Shown: positions 40,231-49,350 of the stretch, piece by piece
Numbering within the stretch: the first letter of the stretch is position 1
How the letters are laid out: every line of letters begins with the position of its first letter
DNA from: Microbulbifer sp. ALW1
Lineage (GTDB): Bacteria; Pseudomonadota; Gammaproteobacteria; Pseudomonadales; Cellvibrionaceae
Assembly (NCBI RefSeq): GCF_009903625.1
Contig: NZ_CP047569.1
Span: forward strand, 144,001 to 208,000
Reading direction: 5' to 3'
DNA length: 64,000 bases
Program-made: the position numbers and the translations under genes
Notes under the pieces: model-generated
Databases searched by the model: none
Told to the model about the DNA's origin: nothing
Seen by the model: only the letters and a program-made list of their open reading frames with translations

Positions 40231-42804
40231 TTACTGGTAGCTGACCTTGAAGTTATCGATCACGACTGCCTTGTCTTCCGTGCCGCTGTCACAGCGCACC
40301 TGCAGGAAGGAGTTGGCAGTACCCACGTGATCTTCCGGGTCGCTGGTGATGGTCACGGTGCCGGTGGGCTGATCGCCATCCGCCAGCTGGGCCGCAAACT
40401 TCTCAACCAGTTTGGAATCCCCACCGTGCATGGACTTGCTGGAGCTGGAGGTGTTGTTGTCGATATACACCTGGCACTTGCCGGTCTCTACAGAGGTGTT
40501 GGGGTTTTCCAGCACATCGAAGGTGATGATGTACGGCTTGCTCAGGTCGAGGTCGCCGCGGCCGCTGGTATCGGTATCCGCGGTGTCCACATCCGGAGTC
40601 GCATCACCAATGGAGAAGCGCGCGTTGTGGATAGCCAGGGCGCCGTCGGCCACGGCAATGCGTGAGCTACCGCTGGTGACGTTGAACATCGGCTTGCTGG
40701 CATCCGAAGACAGACCGCGGTAATCGGCGCTGAAGAAGTTGGTATCTTCGGTTTCGGAATCTTCCACCAGGCCGACACCGTTGAAGCTTTCTTCAAACGC
40801 GGCACTTGCATCTGTACCGGCGTAAACATCCAACTCACCGATACCCGCCGGCAGCTCACCCACCAGCTCAGCCGGGGTCAGGCTTGCGGCTGCGGCGCTG
40901 TCGGTCCATACCAGCCAGTCGACGTCGGCATAGAACGGGCTACCAGAACCTTCACCGATGCGCAGTCGGCTGCCGCTGTTACCGCCATCACGGCCGTTAC
41001 CGGTAAAGCTGCCGACTTCGACACCATCGCGGTAAACCTTAGAGGTGATGTATTCGTCACCGGCCGTCGCAGGATCATTCACCACAAAGCTGATCTGGTA
41101 AATGTGATAGCCATCGGTCATATCCATGTCCACTTCCGCAGTGGAATCGTCAGACAGGAACTTGTCCAACTGGATCTTGTTGCCGTCTGGACGCAGGATG
41201 GTTTTGATGCGAGCGGGACCGCGATCGGCAACGCCGCCATCACCCAGGTGGGTTTCGATCTCGAAACCGCGCACACTGTCGAGCGTGGTCGCGAGCGAAG
41301 TGTCGATACGGGCGATAAAGGTGAAGTGCTTTGGATAGATGGTGGCATCGCCGGCAATCACGCCGTCCAGGTCACCAACCGGTTTGGTATTGTCATCACC
41401 TTCCCGGGTATCCATGGTCATTACACCCAGGTCGCTCACTTCGAACCAGGGCAACTCTTCATCGCTGAAGCTGAAGTTGGTCGCTTCACTGCCGTTGATT
41501 ACCACGGAGCCCAGCTCACCCGGATGGCCACAGCCGTCGTAGACATTCCACATAATGCTGTTGGTTGCAGACGGATCCACGGAAGTGGTCGGCGTACAGC
41601 TGTCGCCCACCGGTGCTTCCGGTGTTGCGGTGGTCGCTTCACTCCAGTCGCCGGCGCCGACGTTGTTCACTGCGCGCACCCATACAGAGTATGTGCTGCC
41701 GTTGGTCAGCTCGGTCAGGGTGGTGGTGGTTTCGGTGAGGCCTTCAACCAGCATTGCGGTATTTACATCGTCGCTGGTGTTATAGGCCACGTCATAAGAA
41801 GTCGCGCCTATCGCAGAAGCCCAGCTAACGGACATCTGTGCGTCGGTGGCAAACAGGCTCGGGGCCTCCGGTGCTTCCGGCGCGGTGGCCGGCTGGAATA
41901 CGGTACAGGCCGGCAGGTCTGCCTGGCCGTCGTCTTCCTGACGCTCTACCAGCAGGTCATCGAAAATAATCGAGCTGCCGCCTTCCACGCGGAACTGCAG
42001 GAAAGAAGTCGCGCTGCCCACTTGCGCCGGGCGCACGTCTTTTACTTCGCCGCCCTGCTCGTAGGCGATATCGCCGGGTACATTGATCTGTACACGCTTG
42101 CCCGGGATCAGGTCTGCTGCCGGCACGTTGAAGATACGCGAACCGGAACCGCCGCCGCCCCATACGGAGTTGGCTTCACCGGAGGTGTTGTTATCCACAT
42201 ACACCTGCATGTTGCGGGTACCGGAAGCATCTTTCACACAGAACGAAATACGGTAAGGACTGCTCAGATCCAGTTCACCCCAGGTGGTTACATCGTCAGA
42301 GGTGGTGGTGTCTTTTTTCGGATCGGAGTCGTCGATGCTGAGGCGGGTCTGGCCGGCACTGAAACGGCCGGTGTTCAGCAGCATGGCCGGGTTGCCCGCG
42401 TCGCTGACAATGCCCATTTGGTCCAGTGAAACTTCTACGCCGTCTGCGGGATTGTCATTCAGGAAGAAACAGCAGGTGGGATAGAAGAAAGACGGCCAGG
42501 CATCTTCGGCATTGTTGGTGGCCAGGGCTTTGTATTCCTGGCTGAAGAAAAACTGGGTATCGGCTTCGTCGAAGTTGACGAACAGGTCGTCACCGAAGTT
42601 TTCGGAAAGGATGGGACCCTCGGCGCCGCCGCCGGATGAACCACCACTGGAAGAGCTACCGCCGGAGGAACTGCTGGAAACCGGAGGCGGTGTAGTAACC
42701 ACATCTCCCTGGTTGTTCTCATCAGTGCCACCGCCGCCACAGGCGGTCAGCGTCCCCATAATGCACAGCGCGAGTGCGGACTTTGCCCAAGGTAAAGGTT
42801 TCAT
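40231..42804 (-). CDS. Modular surface lipoprotein of the pectin locus
   Basis: The protein has 857 residues from the ATG at 42804 (AAGGGG upstream). The lipoprotein signal ends GTLTACGGGG. After a short Ser/Gly tether come module A (about 65-288), a fibronectin type III domain (about 308-398, WSEATTATPEAP), a jelly-roll-like domain (about 401-658, with YHIYQISFVVN and FYADVDWLVWTD), and a second copy of module A (about 668-857). Module A also ends the pectate lyase at 43172: shared text includes YVDNNT, DLS or DLD before P(W/Y)xI(T/S)F, and VxxDx at the end. No catalytic signature is recognised. A pectin-binding or glycan-display role at the cell surface is likely but inferred. Confidence 0.7.
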   Translation of the reverse strand: MKPLPWAKSALALCIMGTLTACGGGGTDENNQGDVVTTPPPVSSSSSGGSSSSGGSSGGGAEGPILSENFGDDLFVNFDEADTQFFFSQEYKALATNNAEDAWPSFFYPTCCFFLNDNPADGVEVSLDQMGIVSDAGNPAMLLNTGRFSAGQTRLSIDDSDPKKDTTTSDDVTTWGELDLSSPYRISFCVKDASGTRNMQVYVDNNTSGEANSVWGGGGSGSRIFNVPAADLIPGKRVQINVPGDIAYEQGGEVKDVRPAQVGSATSFLQFRVEGGSSIIFDDLLVERQEDDGQADLPACTVFQPATAPEAPEAPSLFATDAQMSVSWASAIGATSYDVAYNTSDDVNTAMLVEGLTETTTTLTELTNGSTYSVWVRAVNNVGAGDWSEATTATPEAPVGDSCTPTTSVDPSATNSIMWNVYDGCGHPGELGSVVINGSEATNFSFSDEELPWFEVSDLGVMTMDTREGDDNTKPVGDLDGVIAGDATIYPKHFTFIARIDTSLATTLDSVRGFEIETHLGDGGVADRGPARIKTILRPDGNKIQLDKFLSDDSTAEVDMDMTDGYHIYQISFVVNDPATAGDEYITSKVYRDGVEVGSFTGNGRDGGNSGSRLRIGEGSGSPFYADVDWLVWTDSAAAASLTPAELVGELPAGIGELDVYAGTDASAAFEESFNGVGLVEDSETEDTNFFSADYRGLSSDASKPMFNVTSGSSRIAVADGALAIHNARFSIGDATPDVDTADTDTSGRGDLDLSKPYIITFDVLENPNTSVETGKCQVYIDNNTSSSSKSMHGGDSKLVEKFAAQLADGDQPTGTVTITSDPEDHVGTANSFLQVRCDSGTEDKAVVIDNFKVSYQ

Positions 42805-42914
42805 GCTCACCCCTTCTCTCTCATTGTTAGTCATTATTTTTATGAGCCTGGATACGTCTCCTGGATGCTGCACTTTGCGTGCTCGGTAACCATCCAGGCC
42901 CAGCTTTAATACTT

Positions 42915-42974
42915 ATTGGTTTGGCAATCTAACCAGATTGGTTAGGCATATACAACCGTTTGTACCAATTGGTA
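42915..42974 (-). promoter_or_regulatory. Putative promoter with GntR-type palindromes, lipoprotein gene
   Basis: On the minus strand TTACCA and TATATG are 17 nt apart. Palindromes here are ATTGGTTTGGCAAT (42915-42928), AACCAGATTGGTT (42931-42943) and TACCAATTGGTA (42963-42974). ATTGGTTTGNCA recurs upstream of the methylesterase and the large lyase. Confidence 0.55.
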
Positions 42975-43089
42975 ATGAAGTTATTTGTGACTTGTGTCAG
43001 GCAGGCGGGATTTCACTCTTTGCCGCACAAATTGTGGGCAAAAAGCACTATTCATGTAGTTAAACTACAAAAAAACCGTAATTACATGT

Positions 43090-43120
43090 AGAAAAGCACC
43101 GCCTAAAGCGGTGCTTTTCT
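43090..43120 (-). terminator. Bidirectional terminator after pectate lyase gene
   Basis: AGAAAAGCACCGC and GCGGTGCTTTTCT form a perfect stem with U-runs on both sides. Confidence 0.85.
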
Positions 43121-43171
43121 GATCAAAATCGGCCAGACCACTATTTGACCTGGCTGACCGAGGGCGCTATT

Positions 43172-44986
43172 TCAGGGCGCCGCCTCAATGGAGATGTCAT
43201 CGACCACCACCGTGGCACCACTTTCGGTTCTCAGGGTCACGAACGAATTGGCACTGGCGGTCAGGCCTGTGACCGTATAAGTCTCGCCCGCCACCAGATC
43301 GGTCAGCAGCACCTGATGGAACTTGGAAGCGCTGCCCCAGATGGAGTTACCGCTGGATGGTGTGTTGTTATCCACATAGAGCTGGAAGTTGCGACTGGTA
43401 TCGCCGCCCACGCTGACCACGGTAAAGGTAATCTGCCAGGGCACACTCAGGTCGAACACGCCGGTGTTGCCATCGCCACTGGAGGTGCTGACGTCCGGCG
43501 TGCTGTTGCCAATGGATACGCGGCTACCGGTCAGGCTGAGAGCGCCGCTCTGGATTTCTGCGGTACCGGTGACCTTGTGGTACATGGGTGTGCCGCTGCC
43601 GGGTGCACCGGTCAGGTCGCGATAGCTGTTAGTGAAGAAGGTTGCGGTATCAGTCGCAAAGTTTTCGCTGTAGGGCAGCGCCACATCTTCAATAGTGGGT
43701 TCTTCTTCCACCGGCACTTCATCTACCGGAGTCACCGGGTCGGGAATTTCCAGATCGGACTGATCCAGCTTGCCGCGACCGGCGTTGGCGATGATGTATT
43801 CCTTCAGGCCGTCGGTGGAATCCAGGGTGTACTCGTAGGGCACGGTGTAGTCGGAGGTAGACTCACCATTTTGTGCGGTGATGTCGGTGCCGCCGCCGCT
43901 GGTCCAGGTGACGCCGCTGCCAAACACATTGCCGTTCAGATTCCAGTAACCCACCACATCGGAATAGAAAGACACCACCGGGTTCTGGGTGTTTTCAAAC
44001 ACATTGTGTTCGATCAGCATTTCTGCACCGGCGCGGCTGTTGATCGCAGTGGAGTGGATATTGTTGTAGTAGTTGTTGTACACGTGGCCCTTGCCGTGAC
44101 GGTACAAGGGCACGCGGGATTCCAGATCTTCGAAGCGGTTGTGGTGGAAGGTCACCAGGCGATCGGTATCCGGATTGGTGTCATTTTCAGTGTGGCCATG
44201 CAGTGAGGTTTTCCAGGAGTCGTGCAGATAGTTGTACGACAGGGTGATGTAGCGCGCACCGCTTTTGGAATCGATCAGGCCATCGTAGTAGTCCTTGTCC
44301 ACAGTCAACGAGCTGTAAAGTTCGCAGTGGTCGATCCAGATATGGCCGGTGGTAGAGCCGTCGTCATCGCCCTCGATACTGATCGCATCTTTTTCCTGGC
44401 CGGGCCAGGCTTCATGGAACAGCAGGTTCTGCACGATGATGTTGTTGGCGCGACGGATGGACAGGCCGATACCGTCAAACTCGCCGTTTTCGCCGACACC
44501 AATCAGCGACACGTTATCCATATCCTTGATCTGGATACTGGCGCCGGTACCGGTGTTGAAATCGGTAATGGTGCCATCGATGTAGATGGTCACCGGCTGG
44601 CTCGCATCTTTGGCTGCATCCAGCTTGTCCTGTAGGTCGGCACCGTTGTTGACGGTGTACACCAGACCGCCAGCACCGCCGGTGAGGCTGTACTGGTAAC
44701 CGGCAAAACCGCCATCGGCGCTGCCGCCAGACGACCCGGAACTTGAGCTGCTGGACCCCGAGCTACTGGAACCAGAACTACTGGACGAGCCACTGCTCGA
44801 CGAACTGGAAGACGAGCTACTGGAGGAGCTTGAGGAACTGGATGAAGAACTGGAGGAGCTCGATGAAGAACTGCTGGAACTGCTCGACGAACTGCCGGAG
44901 GCATTACCACCGTCGCTGCCACCCCCACAGGCGGTAAGGCTGGCGCAGAGTGCCAGGGCCAGTAGTGAACGCAAGGACTGTTGCAT
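43172..44986 (-). CDS. PL1 pectate lyase lipoprotein with C-terminal module A
   Basis: The enzyme has 604 residues from the ATG at 44986, eight nt after AGGA; an ATG three codons earlier overlaps that site. The lipobox SLTACGGGS is followed by a Ser-rich tether of about 60 residues. The beta-helix carries the full PL1 set: HIWIDHCELYSS, the calcium ligands in DGLIDSKSG, HDSWKTSLHGH and the catalytic Arg region SRVPLYRHGKGHVYNN. After a Pro/Glu linker (about 405-430) comes module A (about 432-604), homologous to both ends of the neighbouring lipoprotein. It lies 82 nt after the methylesterase gene, with a hairpin between. It probably attacks de-esterified pectin at the cell surface. Confidence 0.9.
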   Translation of the reverse strand: MQQSLRSLLALALCASLTACGGGSDGGNASGSSSSSSSSSSSSSSSSSSSSSSSSSSSSSSSSSSGSSSSSGSSSSGSSSSSSGSSGGSADGGFAGYQYSLTGGAGGLVYTVNNGADLQDKLDAAKDASQPVTIYIDGTITDFNTGTGASIQIKDMDNVSLIGVGENGEFDGIGLSIRRANNIIVQNLLFHEAWPGQEKDAISIEGDDDGSTTGHIWIDHCELYSSLTVDKDYYDGLIDSKSGARYITLSYNYLHDSWKTSLHGHTENDTNPDTDRLVTFHHNRFEDLESRVPLYRHGKGHVYNNYYNNIHSTAINSRAGAEMLIEHNVFENTQNPVVSFYSDVVGYWNLNGNVFGSGVTWTSGGGTDITAQNGESTSDYTVPYEYTLDSTDGLKEYIIANAGRGKLDQSDLEIPDPVTPVDEVPVEEEPTIEDVALPYSENFATDTATFFTNSYRDLTGAPGSGTPMYHKVTGTAEIQSGALSLTGSRVSIGNSTPDVSTSSGDGNTGVFDLSVPWQITFTVVSVGGDTSRNFQLYVDNNTPSSGNSIWGSASKFHQVLLTDLVAGETYTVTGLTASANSFVTLRTESGATVVVDDISIEAAP

Positions 44987-45000
44987 AGTGTACATCCTGA

Positions 45001-45027
45001 AAAATCAGCCCCGCGCAGTACGCGGGG
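45001..45027 (-). terminator. Terminator between methylesterase and pectate lyase genes
   Basis: CCCCGCG / CGCGGGG stem (45009-45027) followed on the minus strand by CTGATTTTT. It could attenuate readthrough from the methylesterase into the lyase gene. Confidence 0.65.
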
Positions 45028-45068
45028 CCTTTTATTTACGGTTGTTTACGGTTTATTTTTCCAGTTGA

Positions 45069-48000
45069 TTACTGAACCAGCTGGATATCTTCAAACACAA
45101 AAGTCTGTGCACCGCTGCCGTTGGGCGCCGCGTACATACCGACGTTTACGGTGTCCGCCAGGTCGGTAAAACCGCTACCGCCAATGCCGGTGTAGGTAAC
45201 GCCGCCGTCCGCGGAATAGGAAACGGAGTAGGACTGACCGGAACGCTCCAACTTGTAGTAGAGCGAATCGCCGGGCGTGACCGGCGTATCACCGGTTTTG
45301 CCCCAACCTGCATCATCCGCAGTGACGTGGCCGTAGCTGGCCACCAGATCAACCGCCTCATCCGCGGTGATATCGTTGATACCGATATGCGCCAGCGGAC
45401 TGCTGGTGGCACTGGTAGCGTCGCACTCACACAGCATCAGGCCCGCCTGGAACTGGTAGGAGGAACTCTCCCGCAGTGAGCCAACAGATTTCACCTTTGC
45501 AGTAAGGACGAAATCACCGGTGACCTCTTTTGAGGCCATAAAGAAAGCAAACTTGCGGGTTTCAAATTTGCCGCCTTCGACGGTGAAGGTGACGCTGTCT
45601 TCGGTCTCCGCGTCGATGCTGCCGGAAATACCGGTGGTGGTACCGCCGAGTTTCACATCGGTTGCGCGCCAGATTCCCTCAGGAGCACCCGAGCCCGTCA
45701 CACAGTAATCGTCGCTGGTGTCTTCCGGATAGGGGTCCCAACCTTCGCCACTGTTCCAGCTGGCAAAAATCTGCGCGCGGGAGCAGAAGCTCGCCGCCAC
45801 TTCTTCCGCACTCAGCTCGTAACAGCTGCCATTGCCGTCGCAACGCTTGGACAGGTCCAGGGGGCTGCCGGCCAGGTCGGTGCTGCCGTATTCACGCCAA
45901 CCGCCGGTTGCCGAAGCAGTAACCGGGTTGGGTGCAGGCTGGCCGTTGATACCTTCGTAAGCCCAGCCAATGTCGGCAACGTGGGTGTCCATGGCGGTGT
46001 TGATGAAGGTGACGTTGTCGTAATAGCTACTGCTACCACCACTGCGCGCCAGGTGGGTGGTGCCCTGCTCGATGGTGACACCGGTGGGACCCGCGCCCTG
46101 GGTCAGTTTTGCATTCAGGAATACAAAACCGGGGGCGGCGGGATCCGGGGTGCGCGCCTGCAGCAGGTAGCCGCCGGAGCTGGTGGCCTCGGTGCTTTTG
46201 GAATCCCCCAGAGAACGAATCTCGGTGTCTTCAAACACGGTGGCGGTGCTGTAACCCCAGATAAAGTCCACGTTGCCCGCAACCAGCGAGTTGTGGAACC
46301 AGTTGTAGCCCTTCAGCAACAGGGTGTCCTGCTCGGAAATAAACGCGGCGTTACGCGCGATCAGGCGACCTTCACTGTTGAAGTAAATCGTTTCCGCCTG
46401 GTCGCCACCACCGGTGCGGCGGTGGGTATTTTCGATGGTGAGGTCTTCGAGGGTGAGCATGTCACCACCCTTCACCAGGAACAGACCGCGGCCTTCGGAG
46501 CCACCGTTCAGCGCCTCGTAGTTGGCGTAGTGAATACGGGTCTGATCGGCACCGGCACCCTTGATGGTGAGGTTGTTTTTACCGGACAGGAACAGCAGTT
46601 CGCGGTAATCACCAGCGGCAATGGAAATGCTGGCGGCATCGTCTGCGCCGACATTTTCCATCACATGGTTGAGCGCGCCCTGCACCGTGCGGAAGTCCGC
46701 AGCACCGTCGTCATCCACGGTCACATCGGCCCCCATGGGCAGTACCGCGCGGGTGGTGAAAGTCCAGCCGGCGTCTTTACCGAGTCCGACAAAGTCGCTG
46801 CCGTTCAGCTTTGCGCCCTGCACCAGGTCGGAGCTGATGGCCACGAAGTATTCCACTCCGGCTTCCAGCACATCGGTGTGCGGCGCGATGGTCAGAGTAT
46901 TGCCATCGATATAGAAAGGCGTGGCGTTCAGAACGCGGGTTTGCGCCTGGCCGTTGTAACCGAGGGTATCGGTTTCACCGCCCGCACGAATGGCGTCCAC
47001 TTCGGTGTTGTCATCAGCACGGAAAATACGCACCGAGCCAACGGCTTCGTTCAGGGTGGGCGCATTGTCGAAGGTGATACTCAGGCGGGTATCTTCATAC
47101 TCTCCGGTGGCACCGGGCAGCGGGGTCACCAGCGCACCAATGTCACCGTAGGTCGCAGTCGGCATGGCAAAAGCCTTGGCCAGTTCCACGCTGATGCTAC
47201 GCTGCAGGCTACTGTCAGAGCCGCTGATAAAGGTAATTTCCGCGGTGCCTTCCGCCAGCGGGATCACTTTCACCAGGTTATCGGTGACTTCCACCGCGGC
47301 CACACTGCTATCACTGGAAACGACATTAAACGAATCGGCAGTGACACCGTCGCTCTGCATCGCGACGACATTGATTTCCAACGCGGGATCACCGGCGGTG
47401 GCGGCCCAGGTAGGTTCCGTATAGTCGATGGTCAGCTGTACCGGCTTCACTGCGGGATCGCCGACTTTTACGTAGTCCACTTCAAAGGAGCGGTTGTAGG
47501 TAAAGAAGCCGATACGACCAGCGGTGCTGTACTGGTTGTCCGCGTCGGAATAGGTACCCAGCTCTTCGCCGTCGAGATATACGGTGACATTACTGCCGAC
47601 CATGTCATAGCGCACGGTGTACCAGCTGCCATCGGTAGCATCCTGTTCACCCAGCAACAGCGGTTTTTTCGCCTGCACTTCGCGGCTGACGGAACTGCCG
47701 TTGGCATAGCCCGCCTCCACCTGGGTGGACTCGCTGCTATTCTGCATATTCAGGCCGCCGAAATACCACTGCAGTGGTCCCTGGTAGCGGCCGATGCTGT
47801 ACAGGTATTTGTTGCCGGTGTTGCCGTTGGCGCGGGGACGAATACGGTACTCGACAAAATAGTCCGCAGGCACACTGCCGAAGGCGCCTTCCTTGACCAG
47901 GATCAGTTCGCCATCGCTCAGGTTTTCACCGCGGGTACCGGCGGTAAAACGCAGGGACTTTCCTTTTTCGCCCTCGTCGAGAATATCGAAGACACCGGGA

Positions 48001-48365
48001 TCGGCGAGGCCATAACCGTCGATTACCGCATCCCAGCTGCTGGCGAATTCACCGTCTTCGAAATCGTCACAGAAATACAGGCCGGTTTCCGGGCAGGTGA
48101 AGGCGCTGGGCTCAGGTTCTGGTTCGGGCTCCGGTTCGGGTTCCGGCTCGGGTTCCGGCTCGGGTTCCGGCTCGGGTTCTGGCTCGGGTTCTGGCTCAGG
48201 TTCTGGTTGCGGATCCGGCGATGGAATGATCGGATCGGGATCTTCCGCCACGATAGGGCTCAATTCCACCAGCTCTTTTTTACTGCCTTCGTCACTGCAG
48301 CCAGTCATCAGACTGCCCAGCAACGCGGCCATGGAGGTGGCCATCAGTGTGCTTGGGACTCTCAT
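45069..48365 (-). CDS. Modular pectin methylesterase (CE8) lipoprotein
   Basis: The product has 1098 residues from the ATG at 48365 (AGGAG upstream). A lipoprotein signal (lipobox LMTGC) leads into a Pro-Glu repeat (about 55-87), a jelly-roll domain (about 92-302), two Ig-like domains (about 309-398 and 402-535), the CE8 beta-helix (about 542-888) and a C-terminal jelly-roll (about 895-1098). Esterase signatures are [17 protein letters not shown], the catalytic Asp in [11 protein letters not shown] and [10 protein letters not shown], and the Arg in YLLQARTP. It removes methyl esters from homogalacturonan, producing substrate for the lyases encoded alongside. Typical bacterial CE8 enzymes are 350-450 residues, so more than half is accessory. 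Confidence 0.9.
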   Translation of the reverse strand: MRVPSTLMATSMAALLGSLMTGCSDEGSKKELVELSPIVAEDPDPIIPSPDPQPEPEPEPEPEPEPEPEPEPEPEPEPEPEPEPEPSAFTCPETGLYFCDDFEDGEFASSWDAVIDGYGLADPGVFDILDEGEKGKSLRFTAGTRGENLSDGELILVKEGAFGSVPADYFVEYRIRPRANGNTGNKYLYSIGRYQGPLQWYFGGLNMQNSSESTQVEAGYANGSSVSREVQAKKPLLLGEQDATDGSWYTVRYDMVGSNVTVYLDGEELGTYSDADNQYSTAGRIGFFTYNRSFEVDYVKVGDPAVKPVQLTIDYTEPTWAATAGDPALEINVVAMQSDGVTADSFNVVSSDSSVAAVEVTDNLVKVIPLAEGTAEITFISGSDSSLQRSISVELAKAFAMPTATYGDIGALVTPLPGATGEYEDTRLSITFDNAPTLNEAVGSVRIFRADDNTEVDAIRAGGETDTLGYNGQAQTRVLNATPFYIDGNTLTIAPHTDVLEAGVEYFVAISSDLVQGAKLNGSDFVGLGKDAGWTFTTRAVLPMGADVTVDDDGAADFRTVQGALNHVMENVGADDAASISIAAGDYRELLFLSGKNNLTIKGAGADQTRIHYANYEALNGGSEGRGLFLVKGGDMLTLEDLTIENTHRRTGGGDQAETIYFNSEGRLIARNAAFISEQDTLLLKGYNWFHNSLVAGNVDFIWGYSTATVFEDTEIRSLGDSKSTEATSSGGYLLQARTPDPAAPGFVFLNAKLTQGAGPTGVTIEQGTTHLARSGGSSSYYDNVTFINTAMDTHVADIGWAYEGINGQPAPNPVTASATGGWREYGSTDLAGSPLDLSKRCDGNGSCYELSAEEVAASFCSRAQIFASWNSGEGWDPYPEDTSDDYCVTGSGAPEGIWRATDVKLGGTTTGISGSIDAETEDSVTFTVEGGKFETRKFAFFMASKEVTGDFVLTAKVKSVGSLRESSSYQFQAGLMLCECDATSATSSPLAHIGINDITADEAVDLVASYGHVTADDAGWGKTGDTPVTPGDSLYYKLERSGQSYSVSYSADGGVTYTGIGGSGFTDLADTVNVGMYAAPNGSGAQTFVFEDIQLVQ

Positions 48366-48482
48366 CGAATACTCCTGGTTTTCTGTTTTATTGTTGTTAG
48401 CCAACGGCTGTGCAGCCGCCGGCCCTCCTTCACTGCCCTACCGCCCCCTTTTGATCTACGGTATGACAAATGAAACTGGTGC

Positions 48483-48505
48483 AAAAAATCCGGGCACTCG
48501 GCCCG
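48483..48505 (-). terminator. Terminator-like hairpin in methylesterase leader
   Basis: CGGGC and GCCCG form a 5-bp stem (48491-48505) followed on the minus strand by GATTTTTT, 118 nt before the start codon. The stem is short, so the assignment is weak. Confidence 0.4.
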
Positions 48506-48767
48506 TTTCTTTTCAACTGTGCTGTTGTTCTGGGTATCGGCAAACGCGCGAGACGCTGCGAACGCTTTACCAGCTGTTCAGCGATCAGCTGTCGACAAAA
48601 ATGAAGTACGCAGGAGTCAACCTGCCAGGGATATAAATGGGTTAGCTGCTGAAATGCTCATCACGTTCATCTTGTTATCATTTTTAAATTTTTATTATTT
48701 CTCTCTGACCCGGTTGTTTTATGGTGAGTCAGAAGTGCGCTCACCTGGAATGACAGGTGGCACCGAT

Positions 48768-48864
48768 ATTGGTTTGTCATTACTACATTAAGTGACACCA
48801 AAATCTAAAAGTTGGTAATACCAAAAGAGTCGATGAGGTTAGTCCACAATATGGGATGTGTAAA
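48768..48864 (-). promoter_or_regulatory. Putative sigma-70 promoter with GntR-type operators, methylesterase
   Basis: On the minus strand TTTACA (48859-48864) and TAACCT (48836-48841) are 17 nt apart. The perfect palindrome TTGGTAATACCAA (48812-48824) lies just downstream of the expected start of transcription, where a repressor would block. A second element, ATTGGTTTGTCATT, lies at 48768-48781. The layout is shared with the site at 55570-55668. Confidence 0.65.
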
Positions 48865-49350
48865 GCCTGCCGGTATTTGCACTCATTCAATTGGCGTGAA
48901 AAATTACACCCTTTGGTCTAACGCAGGAAAAAATGCCAGCAAGTAACGGCAATTCCTCAGCAACCACCGGCTCCTTGCTCCTAAACCGGCACCTAAAACA
49001 CAAATAACGGTATGTCATTTATGACAGCTGGTTTTTACGCCGCTTCTTTTAGGCCGGTTTCGGCCATCCACCTGGATCGGCCCAATCCACACCACCACGC
49101 AATCGCATTTTTTTTGGATGGCTCCGCACATTTACACGCATAAATAAGCGCCTTCCCCGGTACTTAGCGCATCAACTTCTATACTGATGCCTTCATGCCA
49201 CCGGGCAGGTTTTCCAGCCCAACCCCCTGTATTGAAATTTCATTACCACTCGATCCAACGCGGCGAGAACATCGCACCGTAAATCACTGCGGCGTGAGTC
49301 CTCAGGGGAAAATGCTGGCGGGCCTCATCAAACGGAAAGGACGTATCGAA

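Larger units (their letters stand above)
42805..43171. other. Intergenic region, promoter and terminator
   Basis: No gene. It holds the promoter region of the lipoprotein gene with palindromic elements (42915-42974) and, at its right end, the terminator of the pectate lyase at 43172. Confidence 0.6.
48366..49350. other. Long intergenic region with promoter and leader
   Basis: About 1 kb with no gene I can support. The left part is the unusually long leader of the methylesterase gene (promoter at 48836-48864, about 460 nt from the start codon) with a terminator-like hairpin. The right part precedes the alkylsulfatase; in-frame extension of that gene to 49195 is possible but not signal-like. 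Confidence 0.55.

Noticed and set aside
45981..48473. An 830-codon plus-strand frame opposite the methylesterase
   Set aside because: Antisense shadow; its Gly/Phe/Arg repeat is only the complement of the Pro-Glu spacer.
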